DNA from: Thereva unica
Lineage: Eukaryota; Arthropoda; Insecta; Diptera; Therevidae
Reading direction: 5' to 3'
DNA length: 64,000 nt
Assembly (NCBI GenBank): GCA_949987705.1
Contig: OX465281.1
Coordinates: 194,171,112 to 194,235,111 of the forward strand
Part shown: positions 23,095-33,792 of the stretch, piece by piece
How positions within the stretch are numbered: position 1 is the first letter of the stretch
How the letters are laid out: each line of letters opens with the position of its first letter
Program-made: the position numbers and the translations under genes
Notes under the pieces: generated by a model
Seen by the model: the letters and a program-made list of their open reading frames with translations, nothing else
What the model was told of the DNA's origin: nothing
The model's database searches: none

Positions 23095-23470
23095 CAACGT
23101 GCTAATACGCTGAAATTGATTGATTGAGCTGAAATTTTGCATACACTTTTGGATGATAATGCAATGTAAAAAAATCAAGATTGTGGTTCCAAAATGATCG
23201 CCAATTTTTGCAATTGTGCTCCTAGATCTCCTGACATTAGTATTGAATGAAAGGATATAACAGGTAGAACACAATTATCTGGTTACTCCAAATTCAAAAC
23301 GGCGACCAACATAAATTTACTGTTAATAGTCTAAGAAGTAAAACATATAACCGACATAACTTCAGATTTTGCGCATATGCGTAATTAGCGTGATAATGCC
23401 ATCTGACGATTTGGAAAAAAAATCAAGATAGCGGTTCCAAAATGTCGTACAGTATTACTAAAATAAGAAA
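23095..23470 (+). repeat. Dispersed 'matching-phrase' repeat, copy 1
   Basis: A degenerate repeat block with the phrases AAAAAAATCAAGATAGCGGT, TTCCAAAATG and AAATGAAAGGATATAACAGG. The same phrases in the same order recur at 24430-24730 and 26925-27260. It appears to contain two partial tandem units. Probably part of a Helitron or other non-coding element family. Confidence 0.6.
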
Positions 23471-23506
23471 ATAGGTAAAGAGCGCCCAACACTTTTTTTT
23501 ACATTG

Positions 23507-23719
23507 CCGTGTCTCCACCAACCGAACATGTTTGCCGAACAGTGTTCGCGAACATAAAAACGGACAAACATTCCACATTTGGTTCCCAAACATGTTCGAC
23601 GAACATTTTCAATAGCTCACAAATCAATGTTCGCTACAACACCGAACAATGTTCGGCGGACATCACAAATGTCTGTCAAACACTGTTCGGCGCGGTGCGG
23701 TTCTTGGTGGAGACGCGGC
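23507..23719. mobile_element. MITE with CGTGTCTCCACCAA ends
   Basis: About 213 bp with inverted ends (GCCGTGTCTCCACCAA left; GCCGCGTCTCCACCAAG read from the right). The interior is packed with inverted GTTCG/CGAAC words (several CGAACA...TGTTCG pairs). No clean target duplication could be read. Confidence 0.7.
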
Positions 23720-23879
23720 TTGAGTAAGTGGCTCCAGCAATAAAAACTTCACATTCAAAATTATTTTTTACTTTTGGGTTCATTTTAAAATTAAATCGTA
23801 TTTTGTAGTTTTTAAACCGACTTCAAAAAAAGAGGAGGTTACTCAATTCGACGTGTAGGTATTTTGTAGTGCTGTTCAC

Positions 23880-23975
23880 GCATGTGGCCGGTGGAAGAGT
23901 GCGTAGCGCGTTGGATCCTCGATCCAGCGGCGCGTAGCGTTGCAGGTTCAAGCCCTGGTCGGTCGGGGGCAGATT
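23880..23975 (+). repeat. tRNA-like sequence, probably degenerate SINE head
   Basis: A G/C-rich stretch with GTTGGATC...GATCCAGC, a possible stem-loop, and a GGTTCAAGCC box B-like element near 23945, followed by a T/C-rich tract. The cloverleaf is not convincing. It lies 180 bp from a second similar sequence and next to the AACCGACTTCAAAAAAAG phrase, so a decayed tRNA-derived repeat is more likely than a gene. Confidence 0.35.
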
Positions 23976-24059
23976 GTTTTCTCTTTCTCTTTTTCTTCTT
24001 TCTGGAATGATTTATTAACATATAGTACGTATTAGTCAACCACTGGTAGTATCAGCCAT

Positions 24060-24145
24060 GGCGCGGAGGGCTAAAGACAAGTACCCTCATCTGGGGGCTC
24101 TGTGGTGTTGCGAGTTCGATTCTTCGGCTCGCGGTGCTTTTTTTC
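24060..24145 (+). repeat. Second tRNA-like sequence, probably SINE head
   Basis: GCGCGGAGGGCTAAAGACAA followed by GCGAGTTCGATTCTTCG (box B-like GAGTTCGATTC near 24113) and then poly-T. A second repeat head adjacent to the one at 23880. Not a convincing functional tRNA. Confidence 0.35.
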
Positions 24146-24429
24146 GTCATAATAATTTTTTTTAATTTCCTTCGGGGATTTTGTTTCATATGAAACAAGT
24201 TTTTGACGTGAATACGTCTCTAAATTTGCTTCCAGAACAAAAACCGATGATAACGAAATTATGGCATATAGTTTAGATTTGCAGCTCAAAAACTATTGTT
24301 TATATTGAATAAAGAAATAACCATGACGTGGGTGAATCAAAGAATTTTATTGTTTACATTTGATTTCCCCGCTATCAATGGCAATTAAGCTTATATTTCC
24401 TTGATTTGTATGGGTGTGTACTGTAAACA

Positions 24430-24730
24430 AATGTTGAACTTGATTTTGACCCACTTCCATCAAATCGATCAACTGCAAATTTTACACATACGTATAGTTC
24501 GCATGGCAATACAATCTGATCATTTTGTAAAAAAATCAAGATGGCGGTTCCAAGATGGCAGTCGAAATTTTCAATTGGGCTGCCCGACCCCCGAAACGGG
24601 TATCAAATGAAAGGGTGTGACAAGTAGAACACACTTTGCTATGTTGCGTCATTCAAAACCCAAAATGGCGGCTTACTTTTTCTTTAGAACGTCCTTGTTA
24701 TGGGTATCAAATGAAAGTATATGACGAGTA
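24430..24730 (+). repeat. Dispersed 'matching-phrase' repeat, copy 2
   Basis: Contains TTGATTTTGACCCACTTCCA, AAATCAAGATGGCGGTTCCA and GGGTATCAAATGAAAGGG in the same order as at 26925. A second GGGTATCAAATGAAAG occurs near 24700. Confidence 0.7.
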
Positions 24731-26030
24731 TAGTACAGTAAGCTATCGACATATATCATATTAAATAAGTTTTTTTGTAAATTCGTCCGAAAATATGCAA
24801 ATACATTACTGCAAAAACTATTTAGCTACTGCTTCGATTTTTTTCGATGGCGCGGCGGTGTATTATATTTCTCAGAATGGATTTAAAAAGAAGAATCATT
24901 CTCGCAATACGTACGTTGCATCGTCGGTTAAACGATACTATGACAGCGTGTCATACTTATCGTAAAGGTAGGTTCATACACAACAATTTAGTTTTTTAAA
25001 TTGTCTGGTCTGGCGCAAGTCGAATTGTGTAAATAAACTGTGTTCAAATGACGAGTGAAAATTACCTCCATTAGTTATTGCGCATTGTATTTATAGATAC
25101 TTATCTACGCGTTATATTATGTTACATTGATTGTGATAAGGTCGGAGGAGCAAGTGGTCGAACATCGACGGTGCCAGGTAGTAGTTGAGTTTGATTGCAC
25201 AACTCTTGCTTCGGGAATTGTTTTCATTTTTTTGTTAGGCTTATGCCCTTAATACATCACCCACAGGTGTTAGCACCGTCTTGATAAGTGATTCTTCTTT
25301 CTAGATCCATTCTGATTGGATTAATGTTGTTAAGAATTACAAACAATTATTTCATCCTTTTTGTGCAGTTTTTTTCTGAAGTCGGGTTTTAAATATATTT
25401 TTTTTTAATATTTATTTTTATTATTTTCATTTGACACCTCTCCTAACCCTCCCTGTAAAAACCAGCATTCTTCGCACCAAATCGGCCTGTTTACTGACAT
25501 ATTAAGAGTCAGTTTCAATAATATCCTCTTTTAATTTTGGGTATTAGGAGTAATGAGATGGAGTCAATTTTGGGAAGTAATAAGTAAGGTGTATAAGATA
25601 ATAAATTCCAGGAACATTCCTTCTAGAGATCCTTGATTGCCTCGAGAAATGGAATTTACCTTATGCCGATAAACAACATACAGGTCGAGCTTTCTAGCTT
25701 ATAATGGTGAAGTCTAATTTTCCCCCTTCGCAAACGGATTTTTGAATTCATCTAGGACTCCCAGGTCGTACAGGGAGACTCATTTCCAAACAAATAGATC
25801 TACATACATGTAGGATTTTTTGGATCTCGCCAGGGTTTTTGGATTAAAAAGCCGGCGATTCTAGTTTTTTCCATTTTATTAAAAATTCATTTTCAAACGT
25901 TTTTTCTTGTTATAAACTTTTTCTTAATTCACTAATCAAAATTGACACTTCTTTTTCTCTTGCAACCGAAAGCAACGCCTGTACGCTTCGAACTGTCACC
26001 AGCAACTGTTGTGTGGTTGCATTTGTCCTA
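24731..26030. other. Intergenic, no gene seen
   Basis: No coding frame, tRNA or element ends recognised in 1.3 kb of AT-rich DNA. Confidence 0.4.
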
Positions 26031-26036
26031 CACTTT

Positions 26037-26060
26037 CATACATACATACATACATACATA
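26037..26060. repeat. (CATA)n microsatellite
   Basis: Six tandem CATA units. Confidence 0.9.
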
Positions 26061-26730
26061 TGTCTTATTACCAGTTATTAAGCAAACAAAAATTGCCTTC
26101 TCTGGTTCAAAAGTAAAACACGGGCATATGCTCTTTCGAAATAAAGTTCCGAGCGAAGGTACACCCTCTTCCTGTCTAAAATTTCGGAAACTTTGGTGGA
26201 CTTAACTTCATTGGTGAAGATCTACGGTCTCCCTGAGTGGCGATCACCTTTGAGTTCCTTCCTCCCTGCCTGTCTTAAACCGCTTTATCGATTAAAACAC
26301 TTGTGTAACCACAGTTTGACGACTGATCCCAGTAAACTTTCTTTAATACTACAAGGATGTCACCGCCTCCATAAAAAGTTAAGTTAATCATATCACATAA
26401 TGCTAACATTACTTTCAATTCCTATTATTTAAAATATGTACATCTAAAACAAGAGTATGTTATCGGAAGAGTTGTGTTGTCGCTTGGTGGATTGCAGTGC
26501 AAAATCCCTTTGGGATCGACGATCATAATACCCTCTTTGAACGGTCTTGGTTCTCTGTAGTGTTTTAGTCCACAAGTAAAACTGTACGAAGCATTCAAAA
26601 CGGCGTACTGCTTCATCTATATAAATATAATTGGAGTGTCTGTCTGTAATTTCAAAATAATTATGTTTTTTTAAGTTTTTTTGGTTATTTACATGTAATT
26701 AAAACAAAATCCACTATTTTTAAAATTTTT

Positions 26731-26777
26731 GTCTGTCTGTATGTCTGTATGTCTGTATGTCTGTATGTCTGTCTGTT
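26731..26777 (+). repeat. (GTCTGTAT)n minisatellite
   Basis: Tandem GTCTGTAT/GTCTGTCT units inside the Helitron-like stretch. Confidence 0.85.
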
Positions 26778-26924
26778 TGGCCGCGGTAATCTCGGAAACG
26801 GCTGGGCCGATCGGGATGGGACTTTCACTGGAAGATTCAGTATTTTTGCGAGCATGTTTTAAGCTATTTATATACACCGTATATTAGCTCTATCTGTATG
26901 TATGTATGGATGTATGTATGTAGA

Positions 26925-27260
26925 CAAAACTTAAAACTTGATTTTGACCCACTTCCATATAACCGTTCAACTTCAAATTTTGCACATATATTTAGTTCGG
27001 GTGACAATGTAATCTGACCACTTTGTAAAAAAATCAAGATGGCGGTTCCAAGATGGCGGGTGAATTTCGCAATTGGGCTCGCCGATCCCCGACATGGGTA
27101 TCAAATGAAAGGGGATGATAATTAGAGTACAATTACCTATTTTTTGTCATTATAAATTCAAAATGGCGATCAACTATGCCGGACTCACCTTTTCTTTACA
27201 ACCCACTCGATATGGGTACCAAACAAAAGGATATGACAAGTAGAATACTATTACCTGAGC
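26925..27260 (+). repeat. Dispersed 'matching-phrase' repeat, copy 3
   Basis: Shares TTGATTTTGACCCACTTCCA, AAATCAAGATGGCGGTTCCA and GGGTATCAAATGAAAGGG with 24430-24730. It lies within the Helitron-like region, which suggests the phrase block travels with that element. Confidence 0.7.
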
Positions 27261-28719
27261 GGCGTCATTCAAATCTATCTATCTATATAAATGTAAATGG
27301 CGTGTCTGTCTGTGATTTAAAAATATAGTTCTGTTTCATATGGTTATCGATCTTCTATCTATCTATCTATCTATATAATTATAATTGGAGTGTCTGTCTG
27401 TGATTTCAAAACCCATTTTTAAAATTGTTGGCTGTATGTATTGCAAAGATTTAATACTTTTGCGGTCATATTTTAGGCGAATACGACTATCAGATACGAT
27501 TATCGGTACCGACTATCGTGTCCGACTACCGGGTTACTTTTTAGTCTAACCTATAGGAGAAGGGAAGCAAGTGATCATTCGAATTGTATACTTGACAGAC
27601 CTGTATCTAAATATCTAGATATTCCAAAAAATCCGGTCGTTTTATAGGAAACATTCACGGAACAATCGATATTTAAATAGGCTCTTTCAGGTCTACAATT
27701 GCAATGATAAAAACTTTGTACTCTATCAGGGATATATTTTTCCCGATTATCGCCTTCGGTTTTTCAGTCTGATCCGACAGTAGAATAAGGTTTCGAAAGG
27801 CAGCCATCGATATTTATTATCGGCCTTGAAAATACTACTCCTTCTGAAACTTCGACTCTTTTAAAAATGACTTCCACTTTTTGACTTTCCTCGCTATGAA
27901 GGATTTTTATTGATTGTAATAATAGGTACGCATTCTTTCTGATTCTGGCTTCTTTTTCACTCGAAAAAAAAAATTATTTTGTTGATATACATATACTAGC
28001 GAGCCGTAATTGGGATTCCATTTTATAGAAATAAAGAAGTATGCATAGCAAAGGGAACTTCCAAAACCTCAATTTCAGTAGACAATTTACAATATTAAAA
28101 AAGGAAACCGCAAACAATGTAAATACAAAAGTCGCATGCCATATTATCCTACAAGAGAAATTAGGTAAACAGGTGAATGTTCAGGTATTGTTTTGGGTCG
28201 AAAATTCGGCCTTCCAGGAATGGCAATAAAAAAACGAGTACCTGTTTTTTATGATGGGTTAAAAAGAAGTCTATGAATAGGATATTTAAAACAAGGTTCT
28301 GCCAATTATTGTAACGGTACACTTTAAAGGAAGCTAGAGTATTTCATTCAACACTTTAGTCTTGAAGAAGGCTTTGAATGATCGAGTTTTGTTTCGTAAC
28401 GAAGTGATTTTGTGACGAAGCAGTTTAACCTTGGTTATAGAAAAAAAATTGTTTTAATTGATTTGGTGATTTAGCGTGAATTTATTGAGATAATTTTGAA
28501 TTTTATTTTTTTCCCAATCTGTGATTTTTTAAATTAAAGTGGAAATTAATAAGTGTAAATAAGAGATATCTGTGAAAATTCGAGTAGGCGTTGCAAGGCA
28601 CGCGGGTTTTTGCTAGTTACCTATTTATAAAACGTGCAGCGATCTTCCTTCTGTCTCAGTGGAGAAAGTGTATCTGCAACTGCTAACCCTTCTCGTAACA
28701 TTTTGGGTATAACTTGATC

Positions 28720-29190
28720 CGAAGATTTGCGATGGAATGGTCACATATTCCAAATCGCGCCGTACAAGCATTTCATTCAGAGATTCAAATTTCTTCTTCC
28801 GCCAGCAGACCTACATATAACAGGCCTATAACTAACCAATTCTGCCTTCGAGCACAACCTTCCAGTACAACTCATTTATTTGGGCTGGCGCCTCAAAAAC
28901 CGCCTTAACGTGGTTGGACAACGTGCAAAACCGTGCCATCCAAATTATCGAAGCTAGCAGCATTTCATCTCCATTGACTCGTTGAGTGTAGCAGTTTTGT
29001 GATGCGACGACTTTGTGGGAGCCTGACTGACCGTAGGATCTAGTAGTCATTTGCTGACATCTCTATAACTAACTAACTGCCTAATTCGAATCAGGAATTT
29101 TACAAGTAACGATTTCCGATTCACTTCAACTCATTCAACCATTCAGGGCTCCACAACGAACTACAAACCGAGGCAGAACTATAAGAGATA
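28720..29190 (+). pseudogene. LINE reverse transcriptase C-terminal fragment
   Basis: Plus-strand frames give WAGASKTALTWLDNVQNRAI and IIEASSISSPLTR (near 28880-28980). This is the CSHLWAGAP..-..LD.VQ.RA..LI signature near the C-terminus of CR1/Jockey-like LINE proteins. An earlier frame supplies the preceding region. Stops are present. Confidence 0.65.
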
Positions 29191-29295
29191 ACTTCGCTGA
29201 ATACTTCATGACGCCGGCTGGGGAATTGTCATATCAATACAACAAAAGAATTATTAACCCGCATTTAAAAATAAAAGGAATACTAAAATACTTAC

Positions 29296-29437
29296 ATTTG
29301 TTTGCTTTTCCTGTGCATGTTTCCCAATCATGAAAAACCTCCTTGCAAATCTGCTCCCACGCCAAATCCTTAATGTCTCTGTTGTGGTAGTCTTTATTAT
29401 TAATATCCCATATGCACGGATATTTTTCAATAGACAT
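29296..29437 (-). CDS. MADF-domain protein, first coding exon
   Basis: A minus-strand exon of 142 nt starting at ATG 29437 (MSIEKYPCIWDINNKDYHNR, continuing through IKDLAWEQICKEV) and ending at a strong donor (T|GTAAGT) at 29296. Pattern: short start, Y-P-x-[IL]-W-D, then D..W..I..E. This is the first half of a MADF (Myb/SANT-like in Adf-1) domain, found in insect transcription factors and in accessory proteins of Harbinger transposons. The second half of the domain is not seen in the next 600 bp, which is filled by a LINE fragment. Either the intron is long, or this is a broken gene or transposon accessory remnant. Confidence 0.55.
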
Positions 29438-29519
29438 TATTAAATTTTCGGACTCACACACACGACAAAAAATACTTAACAACAAAATATAAAATGCACT
29501 CGGCACAGGACTGGCGCGG

Positions 29520-30275
29520 TTCCGAATGAAAATATCCAGATGGCTGTTATGTCACCAAGATGATCAAGCGATCACATATTTGTTGTGTTGCTAAGGCTCT
29601 ATACGAAATGTCAGGCTACCCTAACATTTTTTTTTAAACGGCTGTACTGATCATACATATTAGCATATCCTTACGTTTAGCACTATCAGCTATTGTTTGA
29701 AGGCTGTAAGTCTGAAAAATGTAAATGGACCTTTTCCACTGACAGCTGAACTAACATTGCCTATGATTTGATGTTAGTACGTTGTACTGCTGACGGCTCT
29801 ATTATAGCGAGCTATTATTGATTAAATTTGTATATACCTGGAATATTATTCGAAACAGTAACAATACAATAATTAATAGTTCCTAGACGATATTAAAAAG
29901 TATGTGATCTGCAATAGGAATTGTTTTTAGAAATTAAAATACCAATCTATACCTCTCGCATGCACCTTTACTATGCGGATGGAACTATATTCATCTAGTA
30001 CTCATAAAATAATAATATGCATTCTATTCTGCAGCCATGCACAATAGTCGGGGACATTTTTATAAATTCAATACGCGTAGTTTGGTCAATTACTTTGTTT
30101 ATTTAGAAAAGTGCAGCATTTTTGGTTGAAACCAGAGGTTTACTTAATAGAAAATTTTTATTGAAAGAAAAAAAGAAACGATTTCTGTTTCCTCTCCTAC
30201 CGCCAAAACATGAAAAATGTTAGTCTGGCAAAAATTGTCTTGAAAAAATCACGTACGAATTTGTTTTATATTTTG
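29520..30275. other. Intergenic upstream of gene 4
   Basis: AT-rich, no gene or element ends recognised. Confidence 0.4.
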
Positions 30276-30282
30276 TATAAAA
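30276..30282 (+). promoter_or_regulatory. TATA box of gene 4
   Basis: TATAAAA 52 bp upstream of the ATG at 30328. Confidence 0.75.
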
Positions 30283-30327
30283 CGCAAAGAAATCTCAAAG
30301 CTTGCATTATTCACCTGAACAACTACG

Positions 30328-30773
30328 ATGAACACTTTAACAGTCATTGCTGCACTCTCTGCTGTATTTAGCGTAAGTTATTTTCAAGTAAATCAAATTA
30401 TATCTAAAACAATTTTTTTTTATTTTCAAAATAGGCCACTCTTGCCAATCCACTGCCATGTCCCATTGGATTTGCCCAAACGCAACCCTTAAGCATTGGC
30501 ATAAGTGGAATCCCACTAAACAATAAAATACTTAGCTCTGAATGGCTATCTCCAGCTGCACTATCTTCTAACTCTGGATTGTTATCATCTGGATGGCCAT
30601 ATGGTGCAGCGCTCGGTAACTTGGGAGGATACACAAATTATCCAGGCTACCCATGTCCAGAAGGGCTTTTGCTAAATCAACCTGGTTTATGGAATTCACC
30701 TTCTTATCAATTGGCACCAACTGCCTGGAATACTGGCGCGCAATATGCATTTGGAAAAGGAATTCCTTGTTAA
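30328..30773 (+). CDS. Small secreted protein, family member 4 (two exons)
   Basis: Exon 1 is 30328-30372 (MNTLTVIAALSAVFS), then a 62 bp phase-0 intron (GTAAGT...AATAG), then exon 2 at 30435-30773. The product has 127 residues. The signal peptide ends ATLA/NP. The mature chain has an early PCP (NPLPCPIGF), Ser/Leu/Gly-rich stretches with SGW and GGYTNYPG, the family motif GYPCPEG at residues 86-92, and a KGIPC end. The GKGI(P)C tail is shared with member 5 (GKGVAC) and echoed in member 6 (GKGIY). Function is unrecognised; extracellular structural role inferred only. Confidence 0.9.
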
Positions 30774-30855
30774 ATATAGAAGACTTTTAAAATTTAATTA
30801 AGTCCCAAAAGCTTTATGAAAACTATTATAGAAAAGCGAAAGATGAAAGCGGATA

Positions 30856-30861
30856 AATAAA
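30856..30861 (+). terminator. Poly(A) signal of gene 4
   Basis: AATAAA about 83 bp past the stop codon of gene 4, within an ATAAATAAATTAATTAAT tract. Confidence 0.55.
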
Positions 30862-31699
30862 TTAATTAATGAGTAAAGAAATGAAGTTATTATTAGTTTT
30901 ACAGGTACCTTACAAAATGTACGCAAATTACTGCTGCTACTTTTCATTAAGATTAAAAAACAAATATCAAAGGCGGAATTATGGGAAGGGAAAGAGGAAT
31001 CAAAGTGGTTTATTAAATAATTGTTATCTGTTTAGTTGTTCTACATATCATCGCAAAAGGGGGATTTTTCTTTAGATAAATGGCAATGAGAATTCCCTTT
31101 GCACAGCCATAAAATATTTTTGAAAATTAATAGTTAAAAACTGATAGTTGAAATATGCAATCACAATAATCCATCTAGCTAGTTCTTTGTTTTGCCTTTA
31201 TCGAAGATTTAAAGACAACAGCAGACAGAAGGCAGACAACAGGTCATAACCTGCATCTTTTTCAGAAATGAAAATAACATATATTTGGCGCATACGAGTA
31301 TACTCACTTAGAAAAAATATTTTGCCTTCACTTGCAGGGACCTACTTCTACATGCTGAAACCCAATTTTTGAAAGACGCTGCTGAGTTCTTTAGATCTCG
31401 GGCCACTTACAGTTTTCTCTAAATTTAGATACTAAGCTCTATTGTGTAATTTAGGGCTTCTTAAACTATGGGCGCAACCCCACATGGGGTCGCTTATCAA
31501 AATCTTCGGTTGTTTGGTTTTTATGCAGTAACACACAGGCACTTCCGCTCATTTAAAAACAATTTTTTCTTTAATTCTAACCCTTTAACGGCTGCGTTCG
31601 AATATATTAAAACGAAATAAGACAGTCAAAATGCCCAGGCTAGAATATACATATACCAGCGACGATATATTTTGCTCAATATTCTCAGCAGTAACGTTA
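30862..31699. other. Intergenic, no gene seen
   Basis: No coding frame or element ends recognised before the LINE start. Confidence 0.4.
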
Positions 31700-32230
31700 T
31701 TGCAAAAATGCACGATTTACGATTTTTCTCGTGGAATGCTCGAACTCTGTACAGAACTTGAGCTACACAACATCTAGCCGATACTCTATCAAACTATAAA
31801 GCTGACATTACCGCCATCCAGGAGATGAGATGGGCAGGGAATAGTGTATTGTAAAAACCTGAAGATGGCGTATATTACAGCTGTCAAACAAAACACCATG
31901 CGCTCGTAGTACGTTTTATGGTCAGCAATAGAATGAAACCTAGTTTAAATCAATAAACGAAAGGCTAAGCATCCCTCGTGTGCGAGTTAAATTTAAGAAC
32001 AGCAGCCTCATAAACGTTCAAGCACCTACAGAAGAGTCCCCGGATAATGATAAGGAAGAATTCTTTGAATTAGTTGAACGGGAACTTAATGCCTGCCCCA
32101 GGTATGATGTAAAAATCATACTGGGAGAATGAACGCAAAGTAGGCCGGGAGCCCGCAGACAGGCAATATGTCGGCACCCACAGCTTGCATGAAAACACTA
32201 ATGGCAATGGACAGCGAGTTATAGAAACTT

Positions 32231-32553
32231 ATTTTTTTATGTGAAAGACTATAGTCTCAGGAAAGGCGCTTTATACTGTGTCGACAATCTATTTTCTTCA
32301 TATAGAGTGCCATGTCAAACAGCAGCTCTAGTCGGGGAAGGAAGGAACTGCCACAACCTACCCCCGATATGTTTTTAGTTCACCTACTTCCAACTATTAC
32401 TGTCGCAACTTTGAAGTCGGGGCATCGAGAACTCACATCAGCGAACCGATGACATGCGCTTTTTGCGGCGAAGCAAAGTGGGGCTGGCTGGGATTCGAAC
32501 GCGGGACCTCTGGGATGGTATCTAGACCCCTTACTCCTTAGGCTACCGAGGCC
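32231..32553 (-). mobile_element. tRNA-derived SINE, copy 4, in LINE endonuclease
   Basis: Minus-orientation copy between endonuclease blocks of the LINE. The tRNA-like head is at 32480-32553 (reverse of GGTTCGAATCC-type box B near 32495). A private variant set (GTTCACCTACTTCCAACTAT, TTTGAAGTCGG) is shared with the copy at 36136-36484. About 40 bp is deleted around GAGAACTCACATCAGC. A TAGAGA word near both edges may be part of the target duplication. Confidence 0.85.
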
Positions 32554-33141
32554 ACCTAGAGAGATGGTCGTTTCAAGTACTAGATTTGTGCGTAAAAATA
32601 TCCATAAAGCCACCTGGGTGTCTCCTGATGAAGCTATTCGCAACCAAATAGACCATGTAGACCGCCGCCACTTTTCGGGTCTGATGACGGTACGAACGTA
32701 CCGAGGTGCCAACTTCGACTCGGATCTTGTTGGTATGATGCTCCGAAAGCGTACTACGCAATGAAATGGCCAGAAGCAGCTACGGTCGTGCATTAGAACT
32801 TGCCCTAAGTCGGGGATGGGGATGAGATGTCGGGCGTCCACGAGAGCTGGACCCGCCTTAAAAAATTGTAATTGTTACTGCTGATTCCATCATTGGCAGA
32901 AGTCATAGAGATCGGGTGGTTCGATAATGTATGCAAACTGGCAACTGAACGTAAGAATGCTGCCTACCAATGCACCAGTCTCAGAGAGCACACGAAGAGA
33001 TATATAAAGAGCTCAGAAAAGAAGAAAAGAGAATTCGCAGACGAATTCAGAGCCTGGGAAAAATCTCGTCGGTGAACTAGAACAGTACAGAGAGCGACGG
33101 CCGCACCAGGAGCGGGAGTTTTACTGAAGAGACCGCAGTAT

Positions 33142-33792
33142 AGCTGGTGACATATACAAGCGTACATGCATTGGGCCTTTCCACACTAGTATTCTGTATT
33201 CAGTATGCAAACGGGTTTTTTAGGAAGGGGGTAAGAGAATCAAGGAGAATTCTCTACAAAAAGTGATGAACTTGGAGAGAAATGTGCAGCACATTTCAAA
33301 CCTATTTCTCGGGCTTCAACTCACTAACACCAATAGATACACAGTTTGGGGGGTCAGAAATTTTCAAGAAATTGCACACGCACACAATCAAGTACTTAAT
33401 CGGAATATGAATGGTTACGCCGCTGCAAGAATACAGGTGTGGAAATCGCGGTTGTTGTCAATCCAGTTTGCATACTGAATACAGAATACTAGTGTGGAAA
33501 GGCCCATTGAATTCAGCGGTTCCATGATATGCGGTGAATTCCCTCTGGCACATAATCGCATGATTGGTTACCGTCCCGGTTTTCACACATAGCCCGAAAA
33601 TCTTAGTAACGAGTGCATGCAAGGTGCATGTGTTTGATGAGTATGCTTGTGTGTGCTATGTGGAATGCGGCAATGCAGAAAAGGAATGCATTCCATTCAC
33701 GGAATATTCCGTCAGGTCGCTTTTGAATATACACACTTCTATATTATCTTTCAACGAATGCAACGCATGTACGCTTGGATATGTCACCAGCT
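33142..33792. mobile_element. MITE D inserted in LINE, TAT duplication
   Basis: Inverted ends AGCTGGTGACATATACAAGC (left) and AGCTGGTGACATATCCAAGC (from the right) of about 30 bp. TAT flanks both sides (33139-33141 and 33793-33795). Removing the element with one TAT joins the LINE frame (RDRS before, MRQFTPR after). A second element, E, sits inside near its left end; without it D is about 315 bp. Confidence 0.85.
33173..33505. mobile_element. MITE E nested in D, ATT duplication
   Basis: Near-perfect ~40 bp inverted ends starting GGGCCTTTCCACACTAGTAT; the right end is the exact mirror (33466-33505). ATT lies on both sides (33170-33172 and 33506-33508). At 333 bp with no coding capacity, it is Harbinger-like by its GGG ends and 3 bp duplication. 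Confidence 0.88.

Larger units (their letters stand above)
26613..28617 (+). mobile_element. Helitron-like non-autonomous elements, nested or tandem
   Basis: Three starts of the type ATCTATATAAATATAATTGG / (TCTA)nTATAA, each followed by GTGTCTGTCTGT, lie at about 26616, 27272 and 27356. One has the phrase AACGGCTGGGCCGATCGGGA. The right end is a short GC-rich segment (GCGTTGCAAGGCACGCGGG) followed by TTTTTG-CTAG with T after it (28613-28617). TC start, CTAG end, short subterminal GC palindrome and no terminal inverted repeats fit Helitron structure and resemble published arthropod Helitron ends in style. No Rep/helicase is encoded. The exact pairing of starts and ends is uncertain. Confidence 0.6.

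Noticed and set aside
26731..26777. Regular spaced repeat that could suggest a CRISPR-like array
   Set aside because: The units are 8 bp tandem microsatellite units with no spacers, in a eukaryotic setting.
33263..33478. 71-codon frame in the 33 kb region
   Set aside because: It lies entirely inside MITE E and runs into its inverted end.
33142..33792. Treating 33.1-33.8 kb as a single large TIR element
   Set aside because: Two distinct inverted-repeat pairs and two different target duplications (TAT and ATT) show two nested insertions.
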